From NCBI GenBank assembly GCA_949283305.1, contig CASDRU010000006.1:287310-351309 (forward strand): a stretch of 64,000 bases of DNA. Direction: 5' to 3'. The position numbers and the translations under genes are program-made. Position 1 is the first letter of the stretch; each line of letters opens with the position of its first letter. The notes beneath the pieces are model-generated. The model did no database searches. It saw only the letters and a program-made list of their open reading frames with translations, and was not told the origin of the DNA. This DNA comes from an uncultured Spirochaetales bacterium (lineage in GTDB: Bacteria; Spirochaetota; Spirochaetia; Sphaerochaetales; Sphaerochaetaceae). Shown here one piece after another: positions 24,079 through 31,460 of this stretch.

Positions 24079-25791
24079 TCACTTTACAGGGTAGTTTGCG
24101 CTAAGATAGTCAGCAAAAATTTCATTGAGAACTCTTCCTTCCTGGACAACCTTGCCAAACATTGTATATCCATCTCCGCCTGCTGCCATGAAGTCGTTTG
24201 TAGCAACAAGGTATGTCTCATCCTTGTCAATCGGCTGACCGTTTAAAAGAACATTCAGGATTCTCTCTCCCACCGGATTCTCGATGTTATACACTACAGT
24301 GAGGTCTGTCTGGCTGAATGCTCCATTTTCCTCTGGAAGAACTGAATATCCCCATTCAAGGGCTTCATAAACCTCTGCTCCTGTTATCTCGCATACATTG
24401 AGGACATTTGTGAAAGGAAGTGTGTCATTGACCATTCCGAGTGTGACATCGCCTTTCTTGATGCTTGCCCTGATTCCTCCGCCGTTTACAATTGTGAAAT
24501 CAGCGCCGCTTTCCTCAGTAAGAGCCTTGCAGACAAGATCTGAAAGATTTGTCTTTCTTGTTCTTACATTGCTTCTCTCTCCGTCCAGATCCTCATCAAC
24601 TGTTGCAATTACGCGGCTTAACGCCTCGTCAAGCTTTGCATTCACACTGTCAATATATGCAAGCACCTGAGCATCATCATCAATCTCACTTATGCCATAA
24701 TGCTGTGCAATCTCGCTTGATGCAGGATCAGCAACATCCTCTGCTGTAATCAAGAGCGCTGTCTCATCCACAGCCTTTCCGTTTTCAACCCTGATATCAA
24801 CAAGACCGATATTGTTCATATACTGGCCTGCAGATACTACAAGAGTTCCGTTAACATAGTTATCTCCTGTAAGCTCGCTGTGACTGTGGCCGTCAATGAA
24901 TAGGTCGATTCCGTCAATGTTCTCGCATACATATGTGCTTGTGACTCCGGATATTCCGTCATCTACTATTCCAAGATGTCCTACGACTATGACATAGTCA
25001 GCATACTGATGAGCAAGATCGACTGCCTTCTGTGCATTATTGACGACCTCATCGCTCATGAATTCTATGCCCTCTGTGTACTTCGGATGTGCCTTGATCT
25101 TTGTATCCGGTGTTGTCAGTCCGAAAACACATACCTTGAATCCGTCAAATGAATAGAGCTGATAAGGCTGGAGAAGAAGATTTCCATCCTCATCTGTGAT
25201 GTTTGCAGAAAGCACGCGCAGATCTGAGTTTGCTTCAGCCTTTGCGGCAAGATCAAGAATGTTCTGATAACCATAATTGAAATCATGGTTGCCTGGAACA
25301 ACTACATCATAACCTACAAGTGCCAGCAGGTCTCCGATTGTAGAACCGTTGAAGAAGTTAGCGAAATTTGTTCCGTGTGTCACATCTCCGGCATCTATTA
25401 CAAGGACATTGTCAGTGACATTCCTTGCCTGCTTGATGATTGAAGAGAGCTTGCTGTATCCGATTGAGCCATCCTCTCCTTCTGTAACACGGGCATGAAC
25501 ATCATTTGTATGGAAGATATAGAGATCGAATGCATCAGCTCCATCCTCACTCTTTGTAATCATCTCTACTCCAAACGGATAGCCTTCCGGTTCTCCTTCT
25601 TCATCTGAAATTACAACGTCAGCTGAAGGTGCTGGAGCTGGTGCCGGTGCTGGTGCAACAGGAAGAGTCATCTGAGGAATGACTATTTCTGGAACAGATT
25701 CGACTTTTTCCGTTGTTGAACATCCTGCAAGAGCAAAGACAAGCAGGATACTTACCAGTGCAGCTATTAGCTTTTTGGGAAAATACTTCAT
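24079..25791 (-). CDS. Bifunctional UDP-sugar hydrolase/5'-nucleotidase-type lipoprotein
   Basis: This 570-residue surface or periplasmic phosphoesterase belongs to the UshA/5'-nucleotidase family. It begins with a lipoprotein signal (cysteine in FALAGC) and a Pro-Ala-Pro-Ala linker (about residues 45-58). The calcineurin-like metal ligands are in FHTNDVHARV, IDAGDVTHG, VPGNHDFNYG, VGHLGI and DGHSHSEL. The C-terminal substrate domain has VNGGGIRASIKKGDV and NDFMAAGGDGYTMF. The ATG at 25791 is preceded by GGAGG five bases upstream; an in-frame codon further up is not needed. It would release nucleosides and phosphate from external nucleotides. Confidence 0.93.
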   Translation of the reverse strand: MKYFPKKLIAALVSILLVFALAGCSTTEKVESVPEIVIPQMTLPVAPAPAPAPAPSADVVISDEEGEPEGYPFGVEMITKSEDGADAFDLYIFHTNDVHARVTEGEDGSIGYSKLSSIIKQARNVTDNVLVIDAGDVTHGTNFANFFNGSTIGDLLALVGYDVVVPGNHDFNYGYQNILDLAAKAEANSDLRVLSANITDEDGNLLLQPYQLYSFDGFKVCVFGLTTPDTKIKAHPKYTEGIEFMSDEVVNNAQKAVDLAHQYADYVIVVGHLGIVDDGISGVTSTYVCENIDGIDLFIDGHSHSELTGDNYVNGTLVVSAGQYMNNIGLVDIRVENGKAVDETALLITAEDVADPASSEIAQHYGISEIDDDAQVLAYIDSVNAKLDEALSRVIATVDEDLDGERSNVRTRKTNLSDLVCKALTEESGADFTIVNGGGIRASIKKGDVTLGMVNDTLPFTNVLNVCEITGAEVYEALEWGYSVLPEENGAFSQTDLTVVYNIENPVGERILNVLLNGQPIDKDETYLVATNDFMAAGGDGYTMFGKVVQEGRVLNEIFADYLSANYPVK

Positions 25792-25892
25792 AAAACCTCC
25801 TGTCCCTCTGCGGGACCACAGATTCATGATAACACAGCATGATTACTATTAAAAATACAAAATGTTAAAAAATTTAGACTGAAGGGAAGAAA

Positions 25893-25917
25893 AAAAAGAC
25901 CTGCATTCTCTGCAGGC
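25893..25917 (-). terminator. Terminator of the 56-residue protein gene
   Basis: CCTGCA (25900-25905) pairs with TGCAGG (25911-25916); on the minus strand TCTTTTTTTTC follows. Confidence 0.75.
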
Positions 25918-25937
25918 CATCTCTCTGGAAGAAGGAA

Positions 25938-26108
25938 TTACATAAGATCCTTTGGCTTTCTTGCTGTGTTTCCTGTCTTCTCACAGTATGCAACGTGGCG
26001 AAGCTTTCCATTCTCGAATACGCTCTTCATCTTGATAGCGCCGCCCCATCTGCTTAACAATACCTTAGCACCTTCACGGTGTGCGTTCTTAGAAACGTTA
26101 CCTGCCAT
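25938..26108 (-). CDS. Small basic protein, 56 residues, unknown function
   Basis: The translation begins MAGNVSKNAHREGAKVLL, continues with SRWGGAIKMKSVFENGKL and ends with YCEKTGNTARKPKDLM. It is strongly basic, soluble, with one cysteine and a central Trp-Gly-Gly. I do not recognise it. The gene is well framed as real: GGAGGG eight bases before the ATG, its own promoter (TTGAAT-17-TATAAG) and its own terminator. The composition is that of a ribosome- or nucleic-acid-associated small protein, but no known ribosomal protein motif is visible; that idea is inference. Confidence 0.75.
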   Translation of the reverse strand: MAGNVSKNAHREGAKVLLSRWGGAIKMKSVFENGKLRHVAYCEKTGNTARKPKDLM

Positions 26109-26156
26109 ATATGTAGCCCTCCACGATAGGATTTTCTTTTCTTTTTTGCTTTAAAA

Positions 26157-26185
26157 CTTATAGCAGATATACGTTCAAAATTCAA
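26157..26185 (-). promoter_or_regulatory. Promoter of the 56-residue protein gene
   Basis: Minus strand TTGAAT (26185-26180), 17 bases, TATAAG (26162-26157). It gives a leader of about 45 bases containing the GGAGGG ribosome binding site. Confidence 0.6.
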
Positions 26186-26202
26186 GTAAAAGCTATAAGA
26201 AA

Positions 26203-26227
26203 ACAAAAAGCCCGGATAAACCGAGCT
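26203..26227 (-). terminator. Terminator of tRNA-Thr
   Basis: AGCCCGG (26209-26215) pairs with CCGAGCT (26221-26227) with one G-T pair; the minus-strand tail is TTTTTGTTTTC. Confidence 0.75.
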
Positions 26228-26231
26228 CTAA

Positions 26232-26305
26232 AGCCCCCTGTCGGATTCGAACCAACGACCCCGAGATTACAAATCACGTGCTCTGGCCAGCTGAGCTAAG
26301 GAGGC
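26232..26305 (-). tRNA. tRNA-Thr (anticodon TGT)
   Basis: A 74-base cloverleaf: acceptor GCCTCCT with AGGGGGC, D-arm GCTC/GAGC, anticodon stem CGTGA/TCTCG with loop TTTGTAA (TGT), T-arm GTTGG/CCGAC with TTCGAAT. The middle pair of the anticodon stem is a T-T mismatch. CCA is not encoded. A TTGCAT-17-TATCTT promoter lies upstream. I see nothing else in 26356-26454. Confidence 0.93.
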
Positions 26306-26326
26306 ATGTTTATCGCAACGGATTAG

Positions 26327-26355
26327 AAGATAGCAGTTTTTATGATTCTATGCAA
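26327..26355 (-). promoter_or_regulatory. Promoter of tRNA-Thr
   Basis: Minus strand TTGCAT (26355-26350), 17 bases, TATCTT (26332-26327); transcription would start about 20 bases before the tRNA. Confidence 0.55.
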
Positions 26356-26447
26356 TATATTTTTTAAAAAAATTCTGATTTTCATCATCTTCATCATCTG
26401 TATGCTTCTTTTTCAGCATATTTGTCATTTCTGCCGGGCAAACCAGA

Positions 26448-26480
26448 AAGAAAAGGGGCCTGATATACTCTCAAGCCCCG
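26448..26480 (-). terminator. Terminator of the InlB-repeat protein gene
   Basis: GGGGC (26455-26459) pairs with GCCCC (26475-26479), with a TGA/TCA inner pairing; the minus-strand tail is TTTTCTTTC. Confidence 0.65.
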
Positions 26481-26486
26481 CTGCTC

Positions 26487-27659
26487 TTATCTTGCAGTCA
26501 TCGTAAATGAGCTTTCCCACTTGTTTCCTTCTCCGTCTTCAAGGACTACAGTAAAGGGGATGCTCTCACCGCTTTCTATGCTGTCATCGAGAACAAATGA
26601 GACAAGATTGACCATTCCAGAGCGGGATGAAGGAATTCTCTTGAAGTATCCGCTACTGGTTATGAACCTTACCCCGTCATTCTCACTTGTCACACTCACG
26701 CTCAGATCTGATATGTCATCAGTGCCGATATTGTTCACAGCAAAGGAAAGACGGATCTGCGTATTGATCGGAAGTGCAGAATACGGACTTGCAGAGACAT
26801 CGGATACATTTAAGGCCTTATAAAGAGGCGTAAAGCTTGCACCGCTTCCGCGCACGGTATACTCGCTTGCACTTTTATCAAGATACTCCCCTGTAGTCTC
26901 ATCTATCCAGCCGGAGAATATATACTCATCCCCGCTTTTGTCGAAGTTCGGAACCTCAACGACATCCCCTGCCTCAACATTTTCAGTAACGCTTGATTCT
27001 CCTGCAACAGGATCGGTAAAGCTTACTGCGCTCTGCCAGACTGCATATAATGTATGGTCTGTAAGAGGCATTGTTATTGTCTGACCTGGAAGATAGTCAA
27101 TCTGGCCGGGAGTCAAGCCCCATCCGGCAAGTACACCAAGACGGTTTGAATCAAAACGTATTTCATCACTTGATGGAAGCGTTATGCTCTCACCGGGGCG
27201 CACGCTCACACTTCTTTTATAGTTGAAGCTGAAGCCCCCATCATTTTTTGAATAACTTAAAGACAGAATCGGAGAATAATAGCTGCTGTTGTCATAAAGC
27301 CAGGATGCATCCTCTACGGCTTTGCTCTCATCCTCGTTTACTATCAGGGCAAGAAGCTTTTCCGTGTCCTCCTTGCTCATTCTCATGTTCACAAGATCTG
27401 AAATCTCTGAAAGCGCATCATAATAAAGGCTGTAGTTTTCTTTCTTTATTGCGTTCTTTGCAGTTTTTTCCTGACTGGATATTTCAGAAGCTATCTTTTC
27501 TGTAAGATCTTCATAGATGCTCATAGCCTCCTGTGCATTGCCGTTTGCAAGGGCAGTCTGGAAATCTGAATAGAGGCTGTCTGCAGATTTGGCACTCAAA
27601 GTAAATGTAAAGGCAATGAGCAATATAGAAATTAATATTAAACCCTTTTTTCCTTTCAT
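26487..27659 (-). CDS. Secreted protein with InlB B-repeat-like modules
   Basis: This 390-residue protein has a signal peptide (residues 1 to about 23, ending TLSA-K). A helical region (25-115) follows. Residues about 150-210 and 212-285 each resemble the InlB B-repeat (Listeria-Bacteroides repeat), with LGVLAGWGLTPGQIDYLPG and LTDHTLYAVWQ in the first and IFSGWIDETTGEYLDKSA in the second. The C-terminus (from about 290) is a CARDB-like beta domain. Such modules mediate surface contacts; a role in adhesion is a guess. AAGGAG lies six bases before the ATG. It is flanked by its own terminator and stands alone. Confidence 0.72.
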   Translation of the reverse strand: MKGKKGLILISILLIAFTFTLSAKSADSLYSDFQTALANGNAQEAMSIYEDLTEKIASEISSQEKTAKNAIKKENYSLYYDALSEISDLVNMRMSKEDTEKLLALIVNEDESKAVEDASWLYDNSSYYSPILSLSYSKNDGGFSFNYKRSVSVRPGESITLPSSDEIRFDSNRLGVLAGWGLTPGQIDYLPGQTITMPLTDHTLYAVWQSAVSFTDPVAGESSVTENVEAGDVVEVPNFDKSGDEYIFSGWIDETTGEYLDKSASEYTVRGSGASFTPLYKALNVSDVSASPYSALPINTQIRLSFAVNNIGTDDISDLSVSVTSENDGVRFITSSGYFKRIPSSRSGMVNLVSFVLDDSIESGESIPFTVVLEDGEGNKWESSFTMTAR

Positions 27660-27735
27660 TCTTTTCTCCTTATGCTTTAAATATCACACGTACATATGAA
27701 AGGAAAATGGCACATATGTGAAGCTTTCTTGAAGA

Positions 27736-28101
27736 TTAATGAACAAGATCAGGCCTTAATTTCACAGCCTTTCTGAGATATACCATATTGGCAGGACATC
27801 TCTTTTCATGATTTACAAGAACAAGAACACGTATCACCTGTCCAAGGGCTCCTGCAATCTCAGCCTCCTGAGTGCAGAAAAGAGGAACAGAGGCTCCTTT
27901 TCCTGTTTTCCTGAAAGAAGCAGCCGCATTCTGGCTTTTGATGTCAACAGTCTGGGAAAAATGTATGAATGCTATATCCTCATCAGTCAGTCCGTTCTGC
28001 TGATAAAGCTCATCCATCAGCTCCTTGACCGCATCATCAACATCTTTCACTGAATCAAAATCCACAGTTGTCGCACCGCGGAGTGCATATACGTTTTCCA
28101 T
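27736..28101 (-). CDS. aroH: Monofunctional chorismate mutase, AroH class
   Basis: This 121-residue enzyme rearranges chorismate to prephenate for Phe/Tyr synthesis. It belongs to the trimeric Bacillus subtilis AroH fold rather than the helical AroQ class: ALRGATTVDFDS at the N-terminus holds the first active-site arginine, PLFCTQEAEIAGALGQVIRVLVLV holds the cysteine, glutamate and second arginine, and VYLRKAVKLRPDL closes the domain. The ATG at 28101 has GAGGGA seven bases upstream, so I do not use in-frame codons further up. It follows the 113-residue membrane protein gene by 54 bases. Confidence 0.9.
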   Translation of the reverse strand: MENVYALRGATTVDFDSVKDVDDAVKELMDELYQQNGLTDEDIAFIHFSQTVDIKSQNAAASFRKTGKGASVPLFCTQEAEIAGALGQVIRVLVLVNHEKRCPANMVYLRKAVKLRPDLVH

Positions 28102-28155
28102 ATTCTGTCCCTCTTTTTTAATGATAAAGCATAAAAAAGAAATGTGAAATAACAA

Positions 28156-28497
28156 TCAGAAGCAAAGAGATACAGGACCGGAGACTACATGAAAGAATGT
28201 CACGGCAGCATCAAGGAAAAGTGCCCCTGCAAGGCGGATGATGCTCATTAGAAACGGCTTGTAAACAACAACTGAACTCATCAGAGAAATGTGTATTGAA
28301 GAAAACAGAATCCATAGAGAAAGAAGTAGCATAAGATAGATGAGCACTGTTGATAGAAAAAATGAGAACTGAGCAAAAGACAGAGAAAGGGAAATGAAAA
28401 AAGAGAGTATGTAGCATAGTGAGAAGAAAAGGAGAAGGCATAAAAGATACGTGTGGATTCTCGATGTGAATTCAATCAGTCTTCTGTACTCAAGCAT
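28156..28497 (-). CDS. Small membrane protein of unknown function
   Basis: I do not recognise this 113-residue protein. It has three or four hydrophobic segments (about 17-38, 40-65, 66-80 and 85-110), and few charged residues. The start overlaps the end of thiN by 22 bases, so it is probably made from the thiN mRNA. No motif points to a transport role, although a link to thiamine by position is possible. Confidence 0.5.
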   Translation of the reverse strand: MLEYRRLIEFTSRIHTYLLCLLLFFSLCYILSFFISLSLSFAQFSFFLSTVLIYLMLLLSLWILFSSIHISLMSSVVVYKPFLMSIIRLAGALFLDAAVTFFHVVSGPVSLCF

Positions 28498-29099
28498 ACT
28501 TCTATTCTACCTTCAGGAGAAAAAAACTCAAGCGGGATCAAGAGCATCAGGCTCTTGTCTGAGTCTATCCTGCACTTTTTCTTCTCAACTCTGTTTGAAA
28601 GCGAAATATAAAGCGGGTCTACTTTATCCTTCTTTATGTCCCAGAAAAGACCCTCTGTCTCAAGAGAGCATTCATAAAGAGGAACTATCGAGAGGGGGAA
28701 AACAAGATCTGATCTGATTTCAAAGGAGGATGAGAAATAGATGACCTCACGGGAAGTGAACCACCTTACAGGAAAACCGTATTTATAGAAGTCCTGCAGT
28801 ATTGCAATGCTATGGTCAAGTCTTCCTCCCCCGCCTCCGATCAAATCATAGCTTTTGTTTTTTCTCTTCATGAGAGCAAGCTCAAAATCCGTATAATCCT
28901 TGTCAGCAGGATACACAAATGAGTTCTCGATTTCCTTATATGATGTGGAATCCATGTCTCCCACTGTCAGATCTGCTCTGAGCGAAAGCTTCTTAGCCCT
29001 GTCATATCCGCTGTCTGCAGCAATTATTCTGTCATAGCTTTTTTCATCCAGGGCCAGAGCATCAGGGCCCTCACCTCCAATTATTATCAAATCCTTCAA
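28476..29099 (-). CDS. thiN: Thiamine pyrophosphokinase
   Basis: This 207-residue enzyme transfers pyrophosphate from ATP to thiamine, giving TPP. Conserved parts are IIAADSGYDRAKKL (about residues 24-37), TVGDMDS (45-51), PADKDYTDFELAL (63-75) and GGGGGRLDHSIAIL (85-100), which bind ATP, Mg and thiamine. The start is TTG at 29099; GGGAG lies 12 bases upstream, longer than usual. Together with ThiBPQ at 2.9-6.5 kb it makes a salvage route that needs no de novo synthesis. Confidence 0.92.
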   Translation of the reverse strand: MKDLIIIGGEGPDALALDEKSYDRIIAADSGYDRAKKLSLRADLTVGDMDSTSYKEIENSFVYPADKDYTDFELALMKRKNKSYDLIGGGGGRLDHSIAILQDFYKYGFPVRWFTSREVIYFSSSFEIRSDLVFPLSIVPLYECSLETEGLFWDIKKDKVDPLYISLSNRVEKKKCRIDSDKSLMLLIPLEFFSPEGRIEVCLSTED

Positions 29100-29151
29100 T
29101 TTTCTTGCTTACTCCCAAAATGTAATTTACCATGAAAGGAGGGAAAAAGAT

Positions 29152-30438
29152 ATGGATAAAGCAACAATAGAGAAACTCGGAATCAGGACAGCGGACATTC
29201 TCCTTCCCAAAAAGGATGTTGATTATTCTAAGTGGGCAGTAATTGCCTGCGACCAGTTCACCAGCCAGGAGGATTACTGGAAAGAGTGCGAGAGCTTCGT
29301 CGGACAGGCAGAAAGCACACTGAAGATCATTTACCCGGAAGTGTACCTGGAGAAAGACAGCAAAGAAGAGAAGCAAAAGAGCATCGAGAGCATAAACAGC
29401 ACAATGGAAAAGTATGTGAGATCATCTCTTTTTGATGAGTATAAGAACTCGTTCATACTTGTAAAGAGGACCTGCTCTGCAATTGTACGCTGGGGACTTG
29501 TATGTGCTCTTGACCTTGAAAAATATGACTATTCATCTTCCTCCAGCTCTCTTATCAGGGCAACGGAAGGAACCATAAACGAAAGAATTCCGCCAAGAAA
29601 GGAAATAAGGAAGAATGCCATACTGGAGAGCCCGCATATCATGGTCCTTATTTCAGATGAGAAGAAAACTGTCATCGAGAGGCTGCGCGATAAATGCGAC
29701 AAACTCAAAAAGCTCTATGATTTTGATCTCATGCAGGGCGGCGGTCACATTGAAGGCTATCTTGTAGATGATGAGGATGACATAGATTCTGTTTATTCAG
29801 CATTGAACGTCCTCTATGATGAAAATGAAGGAAAGGTGCTCTATCTCATGGGGGACGGCAACCACAGCCTTGCAACAGCAAAAAGCATATATGAGGACAT
29901 GAAAGAGAAAAACGAGGACACAAGCCTGACCCGCTATGCCCTTGTAGAGATAGAAAACATCTTTGATGATGGTATCTGCTTTGAGCCCATTCACCGCCTT
30001 TTCTTCAACATAAGTCTTCCTTCCCTGCTTTCAGATCTGAGCTACGTGGCCAAGACTGTTGAATTAAAGAGATGCGAAAGCCTGGAGGATGCTGAAAAGG
30101 AAATCGAGGACGGAAAGCTATCCTTTGCAATCTGCACAGGCTCTGCTTTCTTCAAGGCGACACTCACAGGGTGCAGAAGCACTCTTTCTGCACGTGTCAT
30201 CCAGAATCTGATAGACAGAATCAAGGATAAGGTGAAAGTAGACTACATCCATGGAAGTGAAACTGCCGCCTCGCTTGCAGGGGATGAAAACATTGCCATC
30301 ATACTTCCTCAGGTGAGAAAGGACGAATTCTTCTCAACCGTTCTCAAAGACGGATCATTTCCAAGAAAGACATTCTCAATCGGGCATGCTGAGGAAAAGA
30401 GATATTATATTGAATCAAGAATGATCAAGAAGATCTGA
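29152..30438 (+). CDS. DUF1015 family protein
   Basis: This 428-residue cytosolic protein matches the DUF1015 family, which has been called a putative DNA-binding or HTH protein without firm evidence. Typical segments are YSKWAVIACDQFTSQEDYW near the start, RLIRATEGT-like SSSLIRATEGTINERIPPR, and LYLMGDGNHSLATAKSIYE near the middle. Length is normal. AAGGAGGGA precedes the ATG by seven bases. Its last 24 bases overlap the convergent tsaC and its terminator lies inside tsaC. Confidence 0.85.
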   Translation: MDKATIEKLGIRTADILLPKKDVDYSKWAVIACDQFTSQEDYWKECESFVGQAESTLKIIYPEVYLEKDSKEEKQKSIESINSTMEKYVRSSLFDEYKNSFILVKRTCSAIVRWGLVCALDLEKYDYSSSSSSLIRATEGTINERIPPRKEIRKNAILESPHIMVLISDEKKTVIERLRDKCDKLKKLYDFDLMQGGGHIEGYLVDDEDDIDSVYSALNVLYDENEGKVLYLMGDGNHSLATAKSIYEDMKEKNEDTSLTRYALVEIENIFDDGICFEPIHRLFFNISLPSLLSDLSYVAKTVELKRCESLEDAEKEIEDGKLSFAICTGSAFFKATLTGCRSTLSARVIQNLIDRIKDKVKVDYIHGSETAASLAGDENIAIILPQVRKDEFFSTVLKDGSFPRKTFSIGHAEEKRYYIESRMIKKI

Positions 30439-30975
30439 AGCATCATACTTGCCCTGCCGTATAATGCGGTAGGGTTTTTTGCTCATGTCAACAAGGGTGG
30501 ATGCAAGCCCGCCCCTGATTTCATCATTCCTGACAATGAAATCAACCTTGCCATCATAGCGCGGAAGGATTGCTGAATACTCAAGGAGGCTTTCAGAGCC
30601 GGACTGGTTGACGCTTGTGGAAAAAAGAGGCCCTGTCTCATCTATCACCGAAAGAAGATCCTCATCATCAGGGACTCTGACAGCATATGTCATGCCATCC
30701 TTTCCCATGAGGATCACTGTAAGGCTTTCAGGAAAAACCGAATAGAGTATCTCAGGGACGATAAGCCCTGATGCTCTAAGCTGGGATACTGTCATCAGTG
30801 TTATGAAGCTCTTGCTCTTTGGCCTGTTCTTGATCTCATAAAGCCTATCCTGGTTTTTTTCGTTTGCTCTCGCATTGAGTCCGTAGATTGTATCCACAGG
30901 GAAAATACCAACCTTATCCTCATTCAAAAGCCTTACAAGGCTCGCTTTATCATCTTTTTCAAGTATAGTCGTCAT
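30415..30975 (-). CDS. tsaC: L-threonylcarbamoyladenylate synthase
   Basis: TsaC/Sua5-YrdC (186 residues) makes threonylcarbamoyl-AMP for the universal t6A37 modification of ANN-decoding tRNAs. The YrdC core is clear: GIFPVDTIYGLNARA (about residues 23-37), IKNRPKSKSFITLM (47-60), the PESLTVIL segment and STSVNQSGSESL. The ATG at 30975 has GAGAGG upstream and lies within the end of the preceding DivIC-like gene (17-base overlap). A longer in-frame start would lie deep in that gene. It lacks the Sua5 C-terminal domain. Confidence 0.92.
   Translation of the reverse strand: MTTILEKDDKASLVRLLNEDKVGIFPVDTIYGLNARANEKNQDRLYEIKNRPKSKSFITLMTVSQLRASGLIVPEILYSVFPESLTVILMGKDGMTYAVRVPDDEDLLSVIDETGPLFSTSVNQSGSESLLEYSAILPRYDGKVDFIVRNDEIRGGLASTLVDMSKKPYRIIRQGKYDASDLLDHS
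30452..30480 (+). terminator. Terminator of the DUF1015 gene, embedded in tsaC coding sequence
   Basis: CCCTGCCG (30452-30459) pairs fully (one G-T) with CGGTAGGG (30467-30474) across TATAATG and is followed by six T. On the minus strand the same bases encode residues near the C-terminus of TsaC (KPYRIIRQGKYD). Confidence 0.8.
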
Positions 30976-31384
30976 AGTTAATCCTCTCTTTCTTCTTTTT
31001 CTCCTTTTTCTTGTTGAAAACAGGAAGAATCGATATGAAAAATGCAAGGAAAGCGGAAATCAGCACATCAAGGTACAGGGGAAGATAGAAATGATCATCC
31101 TCCTTTGCAGCATCCTTTTCCTCCGCACTCTCTGGCTCAGAAGATGATGAAGGAAAGACCAGTACTGTCTCTCCCACCTCCATTTCTTTCTCATAAAGGC
31201 TCGTCTCCTTCTGCCTCAGAATCTCAATCTCAGCTTCCTTCTGCATCCTTTCTTCCTTCAGTCTTTCAAGTTCTTTTTCACCCCGGATATTGCTTACAAC
31301 ACCGTAGGGGGAGAAGAATGTCACCAGAAGAGAGAGAATTATAATAAAAGCTATTAAGAAACTATACAAATTCCGCCTTGTCAT
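30959..31384 (-). CDS. DivIC/FtsB-like septum formation protein with extra C-terminal helix
   Basis: This 141-residue protein has an N-terminal membrane helix (7-25), the SPYGVVSNIRGEKELERL junction and a coiled coil (about 35-68), as in FtsB/DivIC cell-division proteins. It differs by an acidic, serine-rich spacer (75-98), a second membrane helix (103-123) and a very basic tail (KKKEKKKKERI). The division role is inferred from the N-terminal half only. No Shine-Dalgarno is evident at the ATG at 31384. It overlaps tsaC by 17 bases. Confidence 0.6.
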   Translation of the reverse strand: MTRRNLYSFLIAFIIILSLLVTFFSPYGVVSNIRGEKELERLKEERMQKEAEIEILRQKETSLYEKEMEVGETVLVFPSSSSEPESAEEKDAAKEDDHFYLPLYLDVLISAFLAFFISILPVFNKKKEKKKKERINYDDYT

Positions 31385-31460
31385 ATTCTAACTTATTGCC
31401 TTATAATAATTCTGATTAATCTTGTTATCAACATGGTTAATTGAAAAATGGAGGATGATG

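Noticed and set aside
30460..30465. TATAAT in the loop of the DUF1015 terminator as a promoter
   Set aside because: No -35 hexamer lies at 16-18 bases and the only downstream sequence is the antisense of tsaC; an antisense RNA cannot be excluded but is unsupported.
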